Positions 46,401 to 53,830 of a stretch of 54,490 nucleotides of DNA are shown here, piece after piece; position 1 is the stretch's first letter, and the number at the start of each line of letters is the position of its first letter. This stretch comes from Sphingobacteriaceae bacterium (GTDB lineage Bacteria > Bacteroidota > Bacteroidia > Sphingobacteriales > Sphingobacteriaceae), in the NCBI GenBank assembly GCA_017745075.1, contig JAGIAD010000001.1:766876-821365 (forward strand), in the 5' to 3' direction. The position numbers and the translations under genes are program-made. A model generated the notes under the pieces. It was given only the letters and a program-made list of their open reading frames with translations, made no database searches and was not told the DNA's origin.

Positions 46401-47681
46401 CAATCGCCTGAGGAGAAAGTGCATAAAATTATGAATATGCGTGTTTTCCAATGGATGAATGTGGTTAAACCTTTCCAGGAAACCGTAACCGGCGAGTGGA
46501 AAGACGAACAAAGGGTTTACCTGAATCTCGAGCGTTTTGCCAATGCAGAAGTACAGCTTGCAGCACAATTAAATGCTGCTCCAAACCGTGATTTCGATAT
46601 CGGAAAATTATTGAATATAGACCGTACCACTGAGCAGATTTATGATGCGCACATGTTCCATGGACCGGATTATCAGGGCATCAAAAAATTAATCGCAGTT
46701 GGCGAAAAAGGAATTACCGGCATCATTGAAGCTGCAGGCGGAAAAGGCTCATTGCTCGATAATGCTGGCCAGCTGTTTGGTTTATGGCTTCAGCTTACTT
46801 TAGAAAAAGACCGCATTGCTTTCCCGGTTAAGATCCAGGAAATAGAATTTTTCGGAGATATGGCCGACCAAAAAGGCACCTTCGAATGTACCTGTGTGCT
46901 CACAGAAATTAACGATGAATTTGCCACGGCCGATATCGTAATGAAAAGGGACGGTATTACCTGGTTGATTATTTCAGGCTGGCAAAACCGCCGGCTGGAG
47001 ATAGACGAACCACTTTGGAATGTATCCATGTCGCCCCTCCACAACCGTTTATCTGAAGAAGTTGCACCCGGTGTTTTCTTTTTCGGCAATGCCTATTCGC
47101 GTGTGGTATCGTGGGATTTTATCCTGAAAAGGTATTTCAACCAAACCGAGAAAAAACACCATCAGAACCTGTTGCCAAACAAAAGAAGAACCTGGATGAT
47201 CAGCCGTGTGGCGGCGAAAGATGCCGTTCGGAATTTGCTGAACACCCAGAAAAACCAGGCCTGTTATCCCATTACCTTCGAAATTTATTCTGATGAGTAC
47301 CGTAAACCTTATGTTAAAGGTGGCTTAACAGATAACATTAACATTTCGATTGCACACAAGGGTACCGACGCCGTTGGCATAGCCCGTTTTAATGAGCAGG
47401 TAGGCATAGATATCGAACAGATTGAAGAACGCAGCACAGGCTTTTTCGACCTTGTATTCAACGATCATGAAATGGCCCTGCTCGAAAACCGCGACAAAAT
47501 TGAATGGGCAACCCGGTTCTGGGTAGCGAAAGAAGCCTATGGAAAATACCTGGGCAAAGGTTTACAGGGCAACCCAAAAGCCTATACCGTTGAAGCAATA
47601 AACGGCGAAGAATTACATATTAATAATACCATAATCAAAACAATCAAACATAAAAACTATATCATCGGATGGACACTATAA
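43446..47681 (+). CDS. Second synthase subunit: KS-AT-DH with fused phosphopantetheinyl transferase
   Basis: 1411 residues, cytoplasmic. KS (about 4-458) keeps all three catalytic residues (C207, H342, H381), so it is a working ketosynthase and not a chain-length-factor-type partner. The AT-like domain (about 537-790) has S605 in GHSLGE and H706 in GFHS, but the usual GQGSQ loop reads FPGLDGLAG and the domain is short. After a helical linker comes a hotdog dehydratase-like region (about 938-1190) with candidate catalytic H951 (in CPYLIDHSLL) and D1105 (in LLDNAGQ). The C-terminus is a 4'-phosphopantetheinyl transferase with VGIDIE (D1322, E1324) and WVAKEAYGK (K1362, E1363). It supplies the dehydratase missing from the first subunit and can activate the cluster's ACPs. 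It overlaps the ACP gene by 13 bases. Confidence 0.88.
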   Translation: MKKSDVAIIGMSCIFPGAKDMQAFWENIINRVDATQQVPADRIDPVHFDKSVSGVDRFYCNRGGFIPDHQFDPQRFGILPLAVEGTEPDHLLTLDLVHQALEDAAVFEKKYSLDKTGIIIGKGNYVGPGATRAIEIVRTGEQISSVLKDLMPQLTEAEIEKVKHEFQLRKGRFSADTAMGLIPNLVASLVANRLNLGGLAFTLDAACASSLIAVDHGVQELNSGRCDMVIAGGVHLGQNAAFWSIFSQLGALSKQEKIKPFDQNADGLIIGEGCGFVVLKRLEDAIRDQDKIYSVIKGVGVSSDGSGTSVMSPSVKGQLKAITEAWKNAGLESKNIGYLEAHGTGTPLGDKTEVETLKQFFGQDADLPKAGIGSVKSNIGHAMPAAGIAGLIKSSLALYHGIIPPTLHCDEPVAQLAETRFSAVQKAIDWDQSGLPKLAAVNAFGFGGINAHVVLSAYETAKKDEVLVIARPTHESLIQSLENGDYSVGQGNFRLVLFNPSAERIRKALKIVAKNSPWRNKQDIWYTNAPLLANDGKIAFVFPGLDGLAGGEVKSVAEYFNIDIDENNKQDGLLSEALNILNKSSVLDQALKQLGVKSDMNAGHSLGEWLAARSSELAEESSVMNLLNVLNPETFELKDSRFIAVGSGLDTLQPIIESIPDLYLSNDNCPQQVILCGSKNALDELVPILKAKQIFHQILPFQSGFHSPFVADKLGLILEGMQDMQFRKTTTPLWSATTLETYPEGFEAIRQLSAEHLIKPVRFRELTEKLYEEGARVFIQVGSGGLVGFIDDTLRGKDFSTISANVPIRSGITQLQRVLAALFVEGKEIGLNYLGNIKSTPPQKNKGIKLELGSPIIHNLQTLKGLTIKQAQPTKTKTFEEAKHPVLQAFNENVLEMINMQSEMIELFENAALQTDQPSSWAPVKPIKPIRQPFSQKLDVSLENCPYLIDHSLLRQPKGWPTVEDMDPVIPMTMIFEVFAEIANAQSPEEKVHKIMNMRVFQWMNVVKPFQETVTGEWKDEQRVYLNLERFANAEVQLAAQLNAAPNRDFDIGKLLNIDRTTEQIYDAHMFHGPDYQGIKKLIAVGEKGITGIIEAAGGKGSLLDNAGQLFGLWLQLTLEKDRIAFPVKIQEIEFFGDMADQKGTFECTCVLTEINDEFATADIVMKRDGITWLIISGWQNRRLEIDEPLWNVSMSPLHNRLSEEVAPGVFFFGNAYSRVVSWDFILKRYFNQTEKKHHQNLLPNKRRTWMISRVAAKDAVRNLLNTQKNQACYPITFEIYSDEYRKPYVKGGLTDNINISIAHKGTDAVGIARFNEQVGIDIEQIEERSTGFFDLVFNDHEMALLENRDKIEWATRFWVAKEAYGKYLGKGLQGNPKAYTVEAINGEELHINNTIIKTIKHKNYIIGWTL

Positions 47682-47962
47682 CTACAAAATTAAGCAGCGA
47701 AGAAATCTTCAACCTCATGAAACAATTTATCACTGAAGTAATCGGCGAAGAATTTGTTGAAGAAATGGATATCACTCCTGAAAGTTCTTTTACTAAGGAT
47801 CTGGAAATGGACAGCATCGAAATTGTATCATTCTCTGAAAAAATTAAAGCACATTTTGGCGATCAGATCGATTTTACAGGCTGGCTGTCTTCAATGGATT
47901 TAGATCAGCTGATCAATTTAAACCTGGGCATGATCATCTCTTATATCGAAGAATGCCAGTAG
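47669..47962 (+). CDS. Free-standing acyl carrier protein
   Basis: 97-residue acidic four-helix carrier protein. The attachment serine is S49 in LEMDSIEIV, closer to the DSIE form of PUFA-type and other specialised ACPs than to the DSLD/E of the housekeeping AcpP. It starts inside the end of the synthase/transferase gene and its end overlaps the hydrolase start by 10 bases, so the three are translationally coupled. It could carry the starter unit, shuttle the finished chain to the acyltransferases or glycosyltransferases, or add a third ACP to the synthase. Those roles are inference. Confidence 0.9.
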   Translation: MDTITTKLSSEEIFNLMKQFITEVIGEEFVEEMDITPESSFTKDLEMDSIEIVSFSEKIKAHFGDQIDFTGWLSSMDLDQLINLNLGMIISYIEECQ

Positions 47963-48717
47963 TAACAGTAAACGGCAGATCGGTCCATATTCAGGAGCTT
48001 AACAAAGAAGCTGCTGAAACCATCGTCCTCGTTCATGGGATGTTCAGTAACCTGTCTGTTTATTATTTTAACATCGCGCCGCTATTGGCTACAAAATATC
48101 ATGTGGTACTTTACGACCTGAAAAGTCACGGCATGAGTGAAAAAGCGCTAACAGGCTACGACCTCACGAGCATGACCAATGATCTGCTTGCACTTTTAGA
48201 GGCATTAAACCTGCAACAGATACATTTGGGCGGCTACAGTTTCGGTGGTTTGATTGCTTTAAAAATGGCCATACGCTTTCCCGAACGCATCAGCAAACTG
48301 GCTGTAATTGAAGCACCAGACCCGAATGACGATAAAACAAGGGGCATTATTGATGAGTACAGCCGTGAATTTTTAGAACATTACGTCGAAAACTTCACGG
48401 ATACCACAAAAGTGAAAATGGGTAAAAGGCAAATGGAGCGTAACCACCGCATGTATGAGTACCTGTTTTACCAAACTTCGATTAAAACTGACATGGAATT
48501 CGAAAAAAACTTTTTTGGCAGCCCTGCAATCGAAACGATAAAACAGCCTGCGTTATTGCTGTATGGCACCGATTCCAATTGTTTAAACGCAGGAAAACAT
48601 TTGGAAGGGCTGATTGAAAATGCTTCATTATCGGCTGTCCCGGGCGATCATAATATCCCGATCCAGCAACCATTGGTTATTGCCGAAGCATTATTAAACT
48701 TCTTCCAGGAAAAATAA
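47953..48717 (+). CDS. Alpha/beta-hydrolase, candidate chain-releasing thioesterase
   Basis: 254-residue alpha/beta-hydrolase with no signal peptide. Oxyanion region LVHGMFSNLS, nucleophile S96 in GGYSFGG, acid candidate Asp in LLLYGTDSNC, catalytic H233 in PGDHNIP. Family members include esterases, thioesterases and C-C hydrolases. Neither synthase subunit shows a thioesterase or reductase domain, so releasing the chain or removing wrong acyl groups from ACPs is the likeliest role, but sequence alone cannot prove it. Overlaps the ACP gene by 10 bases; 12 bases before the first glycosyltransferase. Confidence 0.82.
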   Translation: MPVVTVNGRSVHIQELNKEAAETIVLVHGMFSNLSVYYFNIAPLLATKYHVVLYDLKSHGMSEKALTGYDLTSMTNDLLALLEALNLQQIHLGGYSFGGLIALKMAIRFPERISKLAVIEAPDPNDDKTRGIIDEYSREFLEHYVENFTDTTKVKMGKRQMERNHRMYEYLFYQTSIKTDMEFEKNFFGSPAIETIKQPALLLYGTDSNCLNAGKHLEGLIENASLSAVPGDHNIPIQQPLVIAEALLNFFQEK

Positions 48718-48729
48718 AATTAAACACAG

Positions 48730-49929
48730 ATGGCAAAATTCGTATTCGTAGTTCCTCCCCTTACCGGCCACATCAACCCAACTTTGAGTATGGGTACCGC
48801 TTTATTGGAAAGAGGCCACCGTGTAGCATGGATTACTTTAGATCAATCGCTGGGCGATAAGCTTCCTGTTGGCGGCGAGTTGCTTGTAATCAGTTATGAC
48901 CAGAACGATCAGCAGAAAAAAGATTCAGAAAAATACCTCGATATCATCACCAAAAAAATTGTTTACGGTATTGACAGCATTAAATTCCTGTACGAAGAAG
49001 TATTGATCCCCCTTAACAGGCACAGTTACGAAGGCATTGCCGATCTGCTGGATCAGTTTAAGCCCGACCTCGTTATTACAGATCACCAGATGTTTGCCGG
49101 TGCCATTGCAGCCAGCAACAAAAACTATCCCTATGTTACTTCAGTTACTGCTCCGGCAGCCATAAAAGTAATGGATGAGTTGCCCAAAGTGCATGAATGG
49201 GAAGTAAACCAGATTGTGGAGTTACAAAAAGAATTCGGCATAACTGCCGCAGGTTCTATTGCCTGCTCTGAGCTGGCCACACTGGTATTTACCTCCCGCG
49301 ATTTTTTCGGGGAAATGGACTTACCGGAACATTTTAAATTTGTTGGTCCTGTTTTTAACCGCCGTAAAAATTCCATTCCTTTTCGATGGGAAGCATTTCA
49401 TACCAGCAAACCTAAAATATTGGTCAGCATTGGTACCACTTTCGATCATGAACATAAAAAAGCCTTTTTTGCCAAAGTAATCGAAGCTTTTGAAAATGAA
49501 GACCTGCAGGTGGTGGTGGTTTCCGATCCTGCTTTATTTGAAGAGTGGCCGGCTAACTTTACTGTACAGCGCCAGGTACCGCAATTGGAACTATTACCGC
49601 ATCTCGATGCTGTAGTTTGCCATGGCGGGCACAATACCGTTTGCGAAACTTTAATGAACGGATTGCCAATGGTAGTCATCCCGATTGCCTACGACCAAAG
49701 CCATGTTGCCGGACGTGTTTTCAGGGTTGGTGCCGGAGAACGCTTAAACTTTAACCGTTTTAAAGCCAGTCACCTTAAAGAAGCGGTAAACAAGGTGCTG
49801 CAGAACGACAATTATAAAATAGCTGCAGAACAGATTAAACAATCATTTATCCAGGCCGGCGGAACAGAAAGTGCAGTCGATTTACTGGAAACCTTAAGTA
49901 ACAGAACCTCAAATGTATTCATCAGTTAA
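48730..49929 (+). CDS. MGT/CrtX-type glycosyltransferase, first of pair
   Basis: 399-residue GT1-family (GT-B fold) glycosyltransferase, cytoplasmic. N-terminal acceptor half begins FVVPPLTGHINPTLSMGTAL with the His typical of the catalytic base. C-terminal nucleotide-sugar half has CHGGHNT (H298) and NGLPMVVIPIAYDQSHVAGRV. It resembles macrolide and zeaxanthin glycosyltransferases, which put glucose or another hexose on lipophilic hydroxyl groups. The acceptor is probably the hydroxylated acyl product of the synthase. It is followed after 11 bases by a clear paralogue. Confidence 0.87.
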   Translation: MAKFVFVVPPLTGHINPTLSMGTALLERGHRVAWITLDQSLGDKLPVGGELLVISYDQNDQQKKDSEKYLDIITKKIVYGIDSIKFLYEEVLIPLNRHSYEGIADLLDQFKPDLVITDHQMFAGAIAASNKNYPYVTSVTAPAAIKVMDELPKVHEWEVNQIVELQKEFGITAAGSIACSELATLVFTSRDFFGEMDLPEHFKFVGPVFNRRKNSIPFRWEAFHTSKPKILVSIGTTFDHEHKKAFFAKVIEAFENEDLQVVVVSDPALFEEWPANFTVQRQVPQLELLPHLDAVVCHGGHNTVCETLMNGLPMVVIPIAYDQSHVAGRVFRVGAGERLNFNRFKASHLKEAVNKVLQNDNYKIAAEQIKQSFIQAGGTESAVDLLETLSNRTSNVFIS

Positions 49930-49940
49930 CCAATAATCTT

Positions 49941-51149
49941 ATGTCAAAATTTCTTTTCGTTGTCCCCCCTTTTTTCGGCCACATCAGCCCAACATTAAGT
50001 ATTGGTGCAAGTTTATTGGCCCGTGGTCATGAAGTTAAATGGCTTGGTATTACCTCACTCGCCCAGGTACATTTACCTCAGGGTGGCGAATTTATTTACC
50101 CTGAAGAAGATCTGGCCGAGTATGCTGATGAAATAGAACGCATTTTAAAACGTCAGGATGATGGCCCTGCATGTTCCGGTCCGGAAGTAATGAAACTGGC
50201 CCTCGAAGAAACTTATGTGCCTTTTGCCAAAATGATGATGAAAGGACTAAACAACTTTGTTGATAAATGGAAACCCGATGTCATTATTAACGATTGCATC
50301 ACCTTTGCCGGGGCGCTAAGTGCTCATTTAAAAGGCATTCCATCGGTTACCACCACACCGGTTCCGCCTGATGTAATGGGCGATACCGCCAATAGTGCAC
50401 CCAAAATATTCGAATGGCAACAAAACCTGATCAAAGGCTTACAAAGAGAAGTAGGCATTTACAGTGACGATATACACATCCACTCGCATGAGCTGAACAT
50501 GGTTTTCACTTCCCAGACCTTTGCCGGTTTTGAAGAAAAGCCACCACACATGCATTTTGTTGGGCCGGTAAAAGGCAGGCCAAATTTAGCACCGTTTGAT
50601 TGGGAACGTCTGAGTAAGGCTACCACTCCTAAAATATTTGTTTCATTAGGTACTTTGCTGGTTGATATCCGTGCAGCATTTTTCCAAAAATTGATCACTG
50701 CTTTCGAAAACCAGCCTGTAACTATTGTGGCAGCAACCAATCCCGATATTTTTGAACATTGGCCTGATAATTTTATTGTGAGCGGTTTTGTGCCACAATC
50801 AGAATTAATGCCGCACATGGATGCCGTAATCTGTCACGGCGGTTTTAATACCGTAAACGACACCTTTACCAATGGTTTACCCATGTTGATTACGCCAATT
50901 GCTTACGATCATTTTCATACGGCTAAACTAATTGAACAGGCAGGTTGTGGCATCAGCATCCGTTATAAGCGTTTACGCGTCAGCGACTTAAGAGAAACCG
51001 TTTTTGAACTTTTAGAAAACCCGAAATACCGCCAGGCTGCACAAAGAATAAGAGAAACTTTTATCGAAGCCGGAGGAAACGACAAAGCTGTTCAGTTGCT
51101 GGAAGATTTTGCAAAAACAGCACAGGTTGTAGAAACCGATAGCTTGTAA
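49941..51149 (+). CDS. MGT/CrtX-type glycosyltransferase, second of pair
   Basis: 402-residue paralogue of the preceding gene with the same layout: FVVPPFFGHISPTLSIGASL at the N-terminus, CHGGFNT (H299) and NGLPMLITPIAYDHFHTAKL in the donor half. The two are clearly diverged (for example GHNTVCE against GFNTVND), so they probably add sugars at different sites or in sequence, rather than being redundant. A repeat-filled gap of 126 bases separates it from the acyltransferases. Confidence 0.87.
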   Translation: MSKFLFVVPPFFGHISPTLSIGASLLARGHEVKWLGITSLAQVHLPQGGEFIYPEEDLAEYADEIERILKRQDDGPACSGPEVMKLALEETYVPFAKMMMKGLNNFVDKWKPDVIINDCITFAGALSAHLKGIPSVTTTPVPPDVMGDTANSAPKIFEWQQNLIKGLQREVGIYSDDIHIHSHELNMVFTSQTFAGFEEKPPHMHFVGPVKGRPNLAPFDWERLSKATTPKIFVSLGTLLVDIRAAFFQKLITAFENQPVTIVAATNPDIFEHWPDNFIVSGFVPQSELMPHMDAVICHGGFNTVNDTFTNGLPMLITPIAYDHFHTAKLIEQAGCGISIRYKRLRVSDLRETVFELLENPKYRQAAQRIRETFIEAGGNDKAVQLLEDFAKTAQVVETDSL

Positions 51150-51180
51150 ACCTTTGGCCACCATCTCGATTGAAGCACAG

Positions 51181-51253
51181 TCCCGACGTTAAGTCGGGAG
51201 AGAGAGCTATCTAAATAGATCTCTCGACTGCGTTACACTCCGCTCGAGATGAC
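51181..51253. repeat. Hairpin plus GAGCGGAGTG-family repeat
   Basis: A 7-base hairpin (TCCCGAC at 51181-51187, GTCGGGA at 51193-51199) without a T run is followed at 51220-51253 by a minus-strand GTCATCTCGAGCGGAGTG unit, the better-preserved relative of 31349-31381. It lies in the gap between the second glycosyltransferase and the first acyltransferase. Confidence 0.7.
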
Positions 51254-51275
51254 GGACGCATTATAATACTAAAAA

Positions 51276-52565
51276 ATGAAAAGAAAACTGCTATTTGGTG
51301 AGCGAATGTTATTTGGAGATGGCAAAAGTCCGTTTAACATTGTTATACCCTTCAAAATCAGGGGAGAAATAAAAGAAGAGGATTTAAGGTTCGCTTTATT
51401 TAAAATCCAGAAGAAACACCCCTGGTTAACGGCAGCAATACGTTTTGATGAAGACAAAAAGCCATGGTTTGTAACCAACCTTACCGAATCGTTCATAATT
51501 CCCATCCGCATAGTAGATCGTTTAAATGATGAACATTGGGAAGAAGAATCTACCCTCGAATGGAAAACTGTTTTCGACGCCACAACCGCTCCGCTTTGCC
51601 GCATTACCTGGTTAAAAGGAAAAGACGTTTCCGAAATCCTGATGGTTTACCATCACTGCCTTTGCGATGGCACTGCTGCACTTTCAATTTTAACCGAACT
51701 GCTTCAGCTTTTAGATGATCCCAATACCGATATCGGCAGGGAAATTCCAATTATGGGTATAAAAGATGTAATCCCCGCAAAGGTATTGAACAGCTACCGC
51801 AACCGGACTAAAAACGGTTTAATAGGAAAGATTGCCACCTTAGCCCTTTGGATGATCCCGGTCAAAAAAGTAGCCGTTGAGCGTAAAAAAGACTTTATGC
51901 TTCGCTGGCGATTCGACCAGGAATTAACAAAAGAAATTATCAGTTTTTGCAAAAGCCATCAGTTTACCGTAAACACTTTGCTAAGTGCCGCTGTGCTCAC
52001 TGCATTTAAAGAGGTCAGAAAAGAAAAAGCCTTCAACAAAATATCGCTTCCTGTTGATATCAGGAACTTTAACCCGATCATTAAAAAAGACCATATTTTT
52101 GCCTTTGGGTTAATGATCGTACTTTCTCTCCAGCCACAAAAAGATTTCCTTGAAAATGTGAAAGCTTTACAAAAAGAGGTGAACGATAAATCGGCTAAAC
52201 TTAATCCCTATAGTTTAATGATGATGATGGAGGCTTGTCATCCGGCACTTCAAAACTTTACCAATTTCTTAAAATACGGCAAATCAAGCAACGATTGTAT
52301 GTTTTCTAACCTTGGTAAAATCGACATCCCTCATCAATACCGGCATTTTGAAGTCGAGAGCATATTTAGTCCGTCTGTAATGGGGCCATTGGGTAACACC
52401 ACTACCATGATCGTTTCCACATACCGAAACCAAATGGACTTCACTTTTGTAGCCAGCGAGGGTTATGTACCATATGTAGAAGCCGAAGCCATTAAGGCAA
52501 GGGTAATCTCTATCCTTAAAACCCAGGTAGGGCAACCTGTTGAAATTTTAAGCGCAACCGCATGA
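51276..52565 (+). CDS. Condensation/PapA-type O-acyltransferase, first of pair
   Basis: 429-residue protein of the chloramphenicol-acetyltransferase-like superfamily (condensation domain, PapA phthiocerol diester synthase, alcohol acyltransferase). The active-site motif HHCLCDG is at 126-132, with catalytic H127. Conserved second-half stretches are LPVDIRNF, MFSNLGKIDIP and the FSPSVMGPLG loop. These enzymes move acyl groups from carrier protein or CoA to alcohols. In this cluster it could esterify sugar hydroxyls or the lipid hydroxyl, taking chains from the ACPs. It overlaps the next gene by the 4 bases ATGA. Confidence 0.85.
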   Translation: MKRKLLFGERMLFGDGKSPFNIVIPFKIRGEIKEEDLRFALFKIQKKHPWLTAAIRFDEDKKPWFVTNLTESFIIPIRIVDRLNDEHWEEESTLEWKTVFDATTAPLCRITWLKGKDVSEILMVYHHCLCDGTAALSILTELLQLLDDPNTDIGREIPIMGIKDVIPAKVLNSYRNRTKNGLIGKIATLALWMIPVKKVAVERKKDFMLRWRFDQELTKEIISFCKSHQFTVNTLLSAAVLTAFKEVRKEKAFNKISLPVDIRNFNPIIKKDHIFAFGLMIVLSLQPQKDFLENVKALQKEVNDKSAKLNPYSLMMMMEACHPALQNFTNFLKYGKSSNDCMFSNLGKIDIPHQYRHFEVESIFSPSVMGPLGNTTTMIVSTYRNQMDFTFVASEGYVPYVEAEAIKARVISILKTQVGQPVEILSATA

Positions 52566-53830
52566 AAAGAAGATTAATTTTAGGAGAACGCATTATGCAT
52601 GTGGATGCTAAAACACCATTAAACTGTGTTTTTGGCGCCAAAATATCAGGCACTATCAATGAAGAAAACCTGCATCAGGCATTATTGAAAATCCAGCAGA
52701 AACATCCGCTATTGCAGATGAATATCGATGCCAGCGGCAAAATACCCTATTTCGTGCTGAACGAAAAAATTGGTAAAATCCCGGTTAGGATTACCGGCCG
52801 TTCTACAGATGAAGATTGGCTGATACAATCAAAAATCGAATGGTACAAGTTGTTTGATGCTAAAAATGAGCCTTTGGCAAGATTGGTCTGGCTAAAAGGC
52901 GAAACTGCATCCGATCTTTTACTCGTACTTCCGCATTGCATCTGCGATGGGACCACCATTTTAAACCTGATGCGCGAGCTGATCGCATTGATTGATAATC
53001 CCAAACAGGAACTTACACCTTATCCATCATTTTTATCCGTAAATGATCTGCTACCGGAAAATTTTTCCATTACCAAAACCGGTCATTTTAAAGGAAAGAT
53101 TTTTGCAGCCCTGGGTCGTTTGTTTTTCTTTTTTAAATCTACTTCCAACAAGCATATAGACCGGAGCAATTATGCCGTTCACTGGAAAATGAGCCAGGAG
53201 GATACCAAAAAACTACTGTTAAAGTGCAAGGAAGAAAACACAAGCCTACATGCCGTAATCTGCGTAGCTTTTATGGAGGCTTTTAAACAGATACAGGGCA
53301 CCAAAGCCCATGGCAAGGTAATCTGCCCGGTTGATATCAGACGTTTTGTAGAGGCCATTAAACAGGATACCATGTTTGCCTTTGCCCCTATAGTGGAGCT
53401 TAAACTTGATCAGGCAACAAGTAACTTTTGGGCAAAAGCCCGGGCATTAAAAAATGACCTGGAGGCAAAAATCAACGAAATGAAGGTTTACGACCTGTTA
53501 AGTATGAGCGAATATTTCCATTCATCAGTAAATAAAATGATCGGCTTTTTAAAAACCACAAAGGGTACCCACGATGTTACATTAAGCAATATGGGCCTTT
53601 TAAATGTACCAAAAGACTATCAGGATTTTTCTATAGAAACCATCTATAGCCCAACCGTTGCCTTTCCATGGAAAAATGCCAATACTTTGGTGTGCAGCAC
53701 TTTTAACGGACAACTCGATTTCTCTTTCATGTCTAACGAATCGTTCATGAGGGAGTTTGAAGCATGGCAGATCAAAGACAGCGTGATGGAACAGATTAAG
53801 GAAAATTTAAACGAATTGGCCAATGTCTGA
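52562..53830 (+). CDS. Condensation/PapA-type O-acyltransferase, second of pair
   Basis: 422-residue paralogue of the preceding gene (both start MKRxL and GERxxxxDxK). The motif reads PHCICDG (124-130): the first His of HHxxxDG is Pro, but the catalytic second His (H125) and the Asp are kept, so it is probably active. LSNMGLLNVP and YSPTVAFPW loops match those of the first. Two related but diverged acyltransferases suggest two acyl positions in the product. The following membrane protein gene overlaps its end by 8 bases. Confidence 0.84.
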   Translation: MKRRLILGERIMHVDAKTPLNCVFGAKISGTINEENLHQALLKIQQKHPLLQMNIDASGKIPYFVLNEKIGKIPVRITGRSTDEDWLIQSKIEWYKLFDAKNEPLARLVWLKGETASDLLLVLPHCICDGTTILNLMRELIALIDNPKQELTPYPSFLSVNDLLPENFSITKTGHFKGKIFAALGRLFFFFKSTSNKHIDRSNYAVHWKMSQEDTKKLLLKCKEENTSLHAVICVAFMEAFKQIQGTKAHGKVICPVDIRRFVEAIKQDTMFAFAPIVELKLDQATSNFWAKARALKNDLEAKINEMKVYDLLSMSEYFHSSVNKMIGFLKTTKGTHDVTLSNMGLLNVPKDYQDFSIETIYSPTVAFPWKNANTLVCSTFNGQLDFSFMSNESFMREFEAWQIKDSVMEQIKENLNELANV

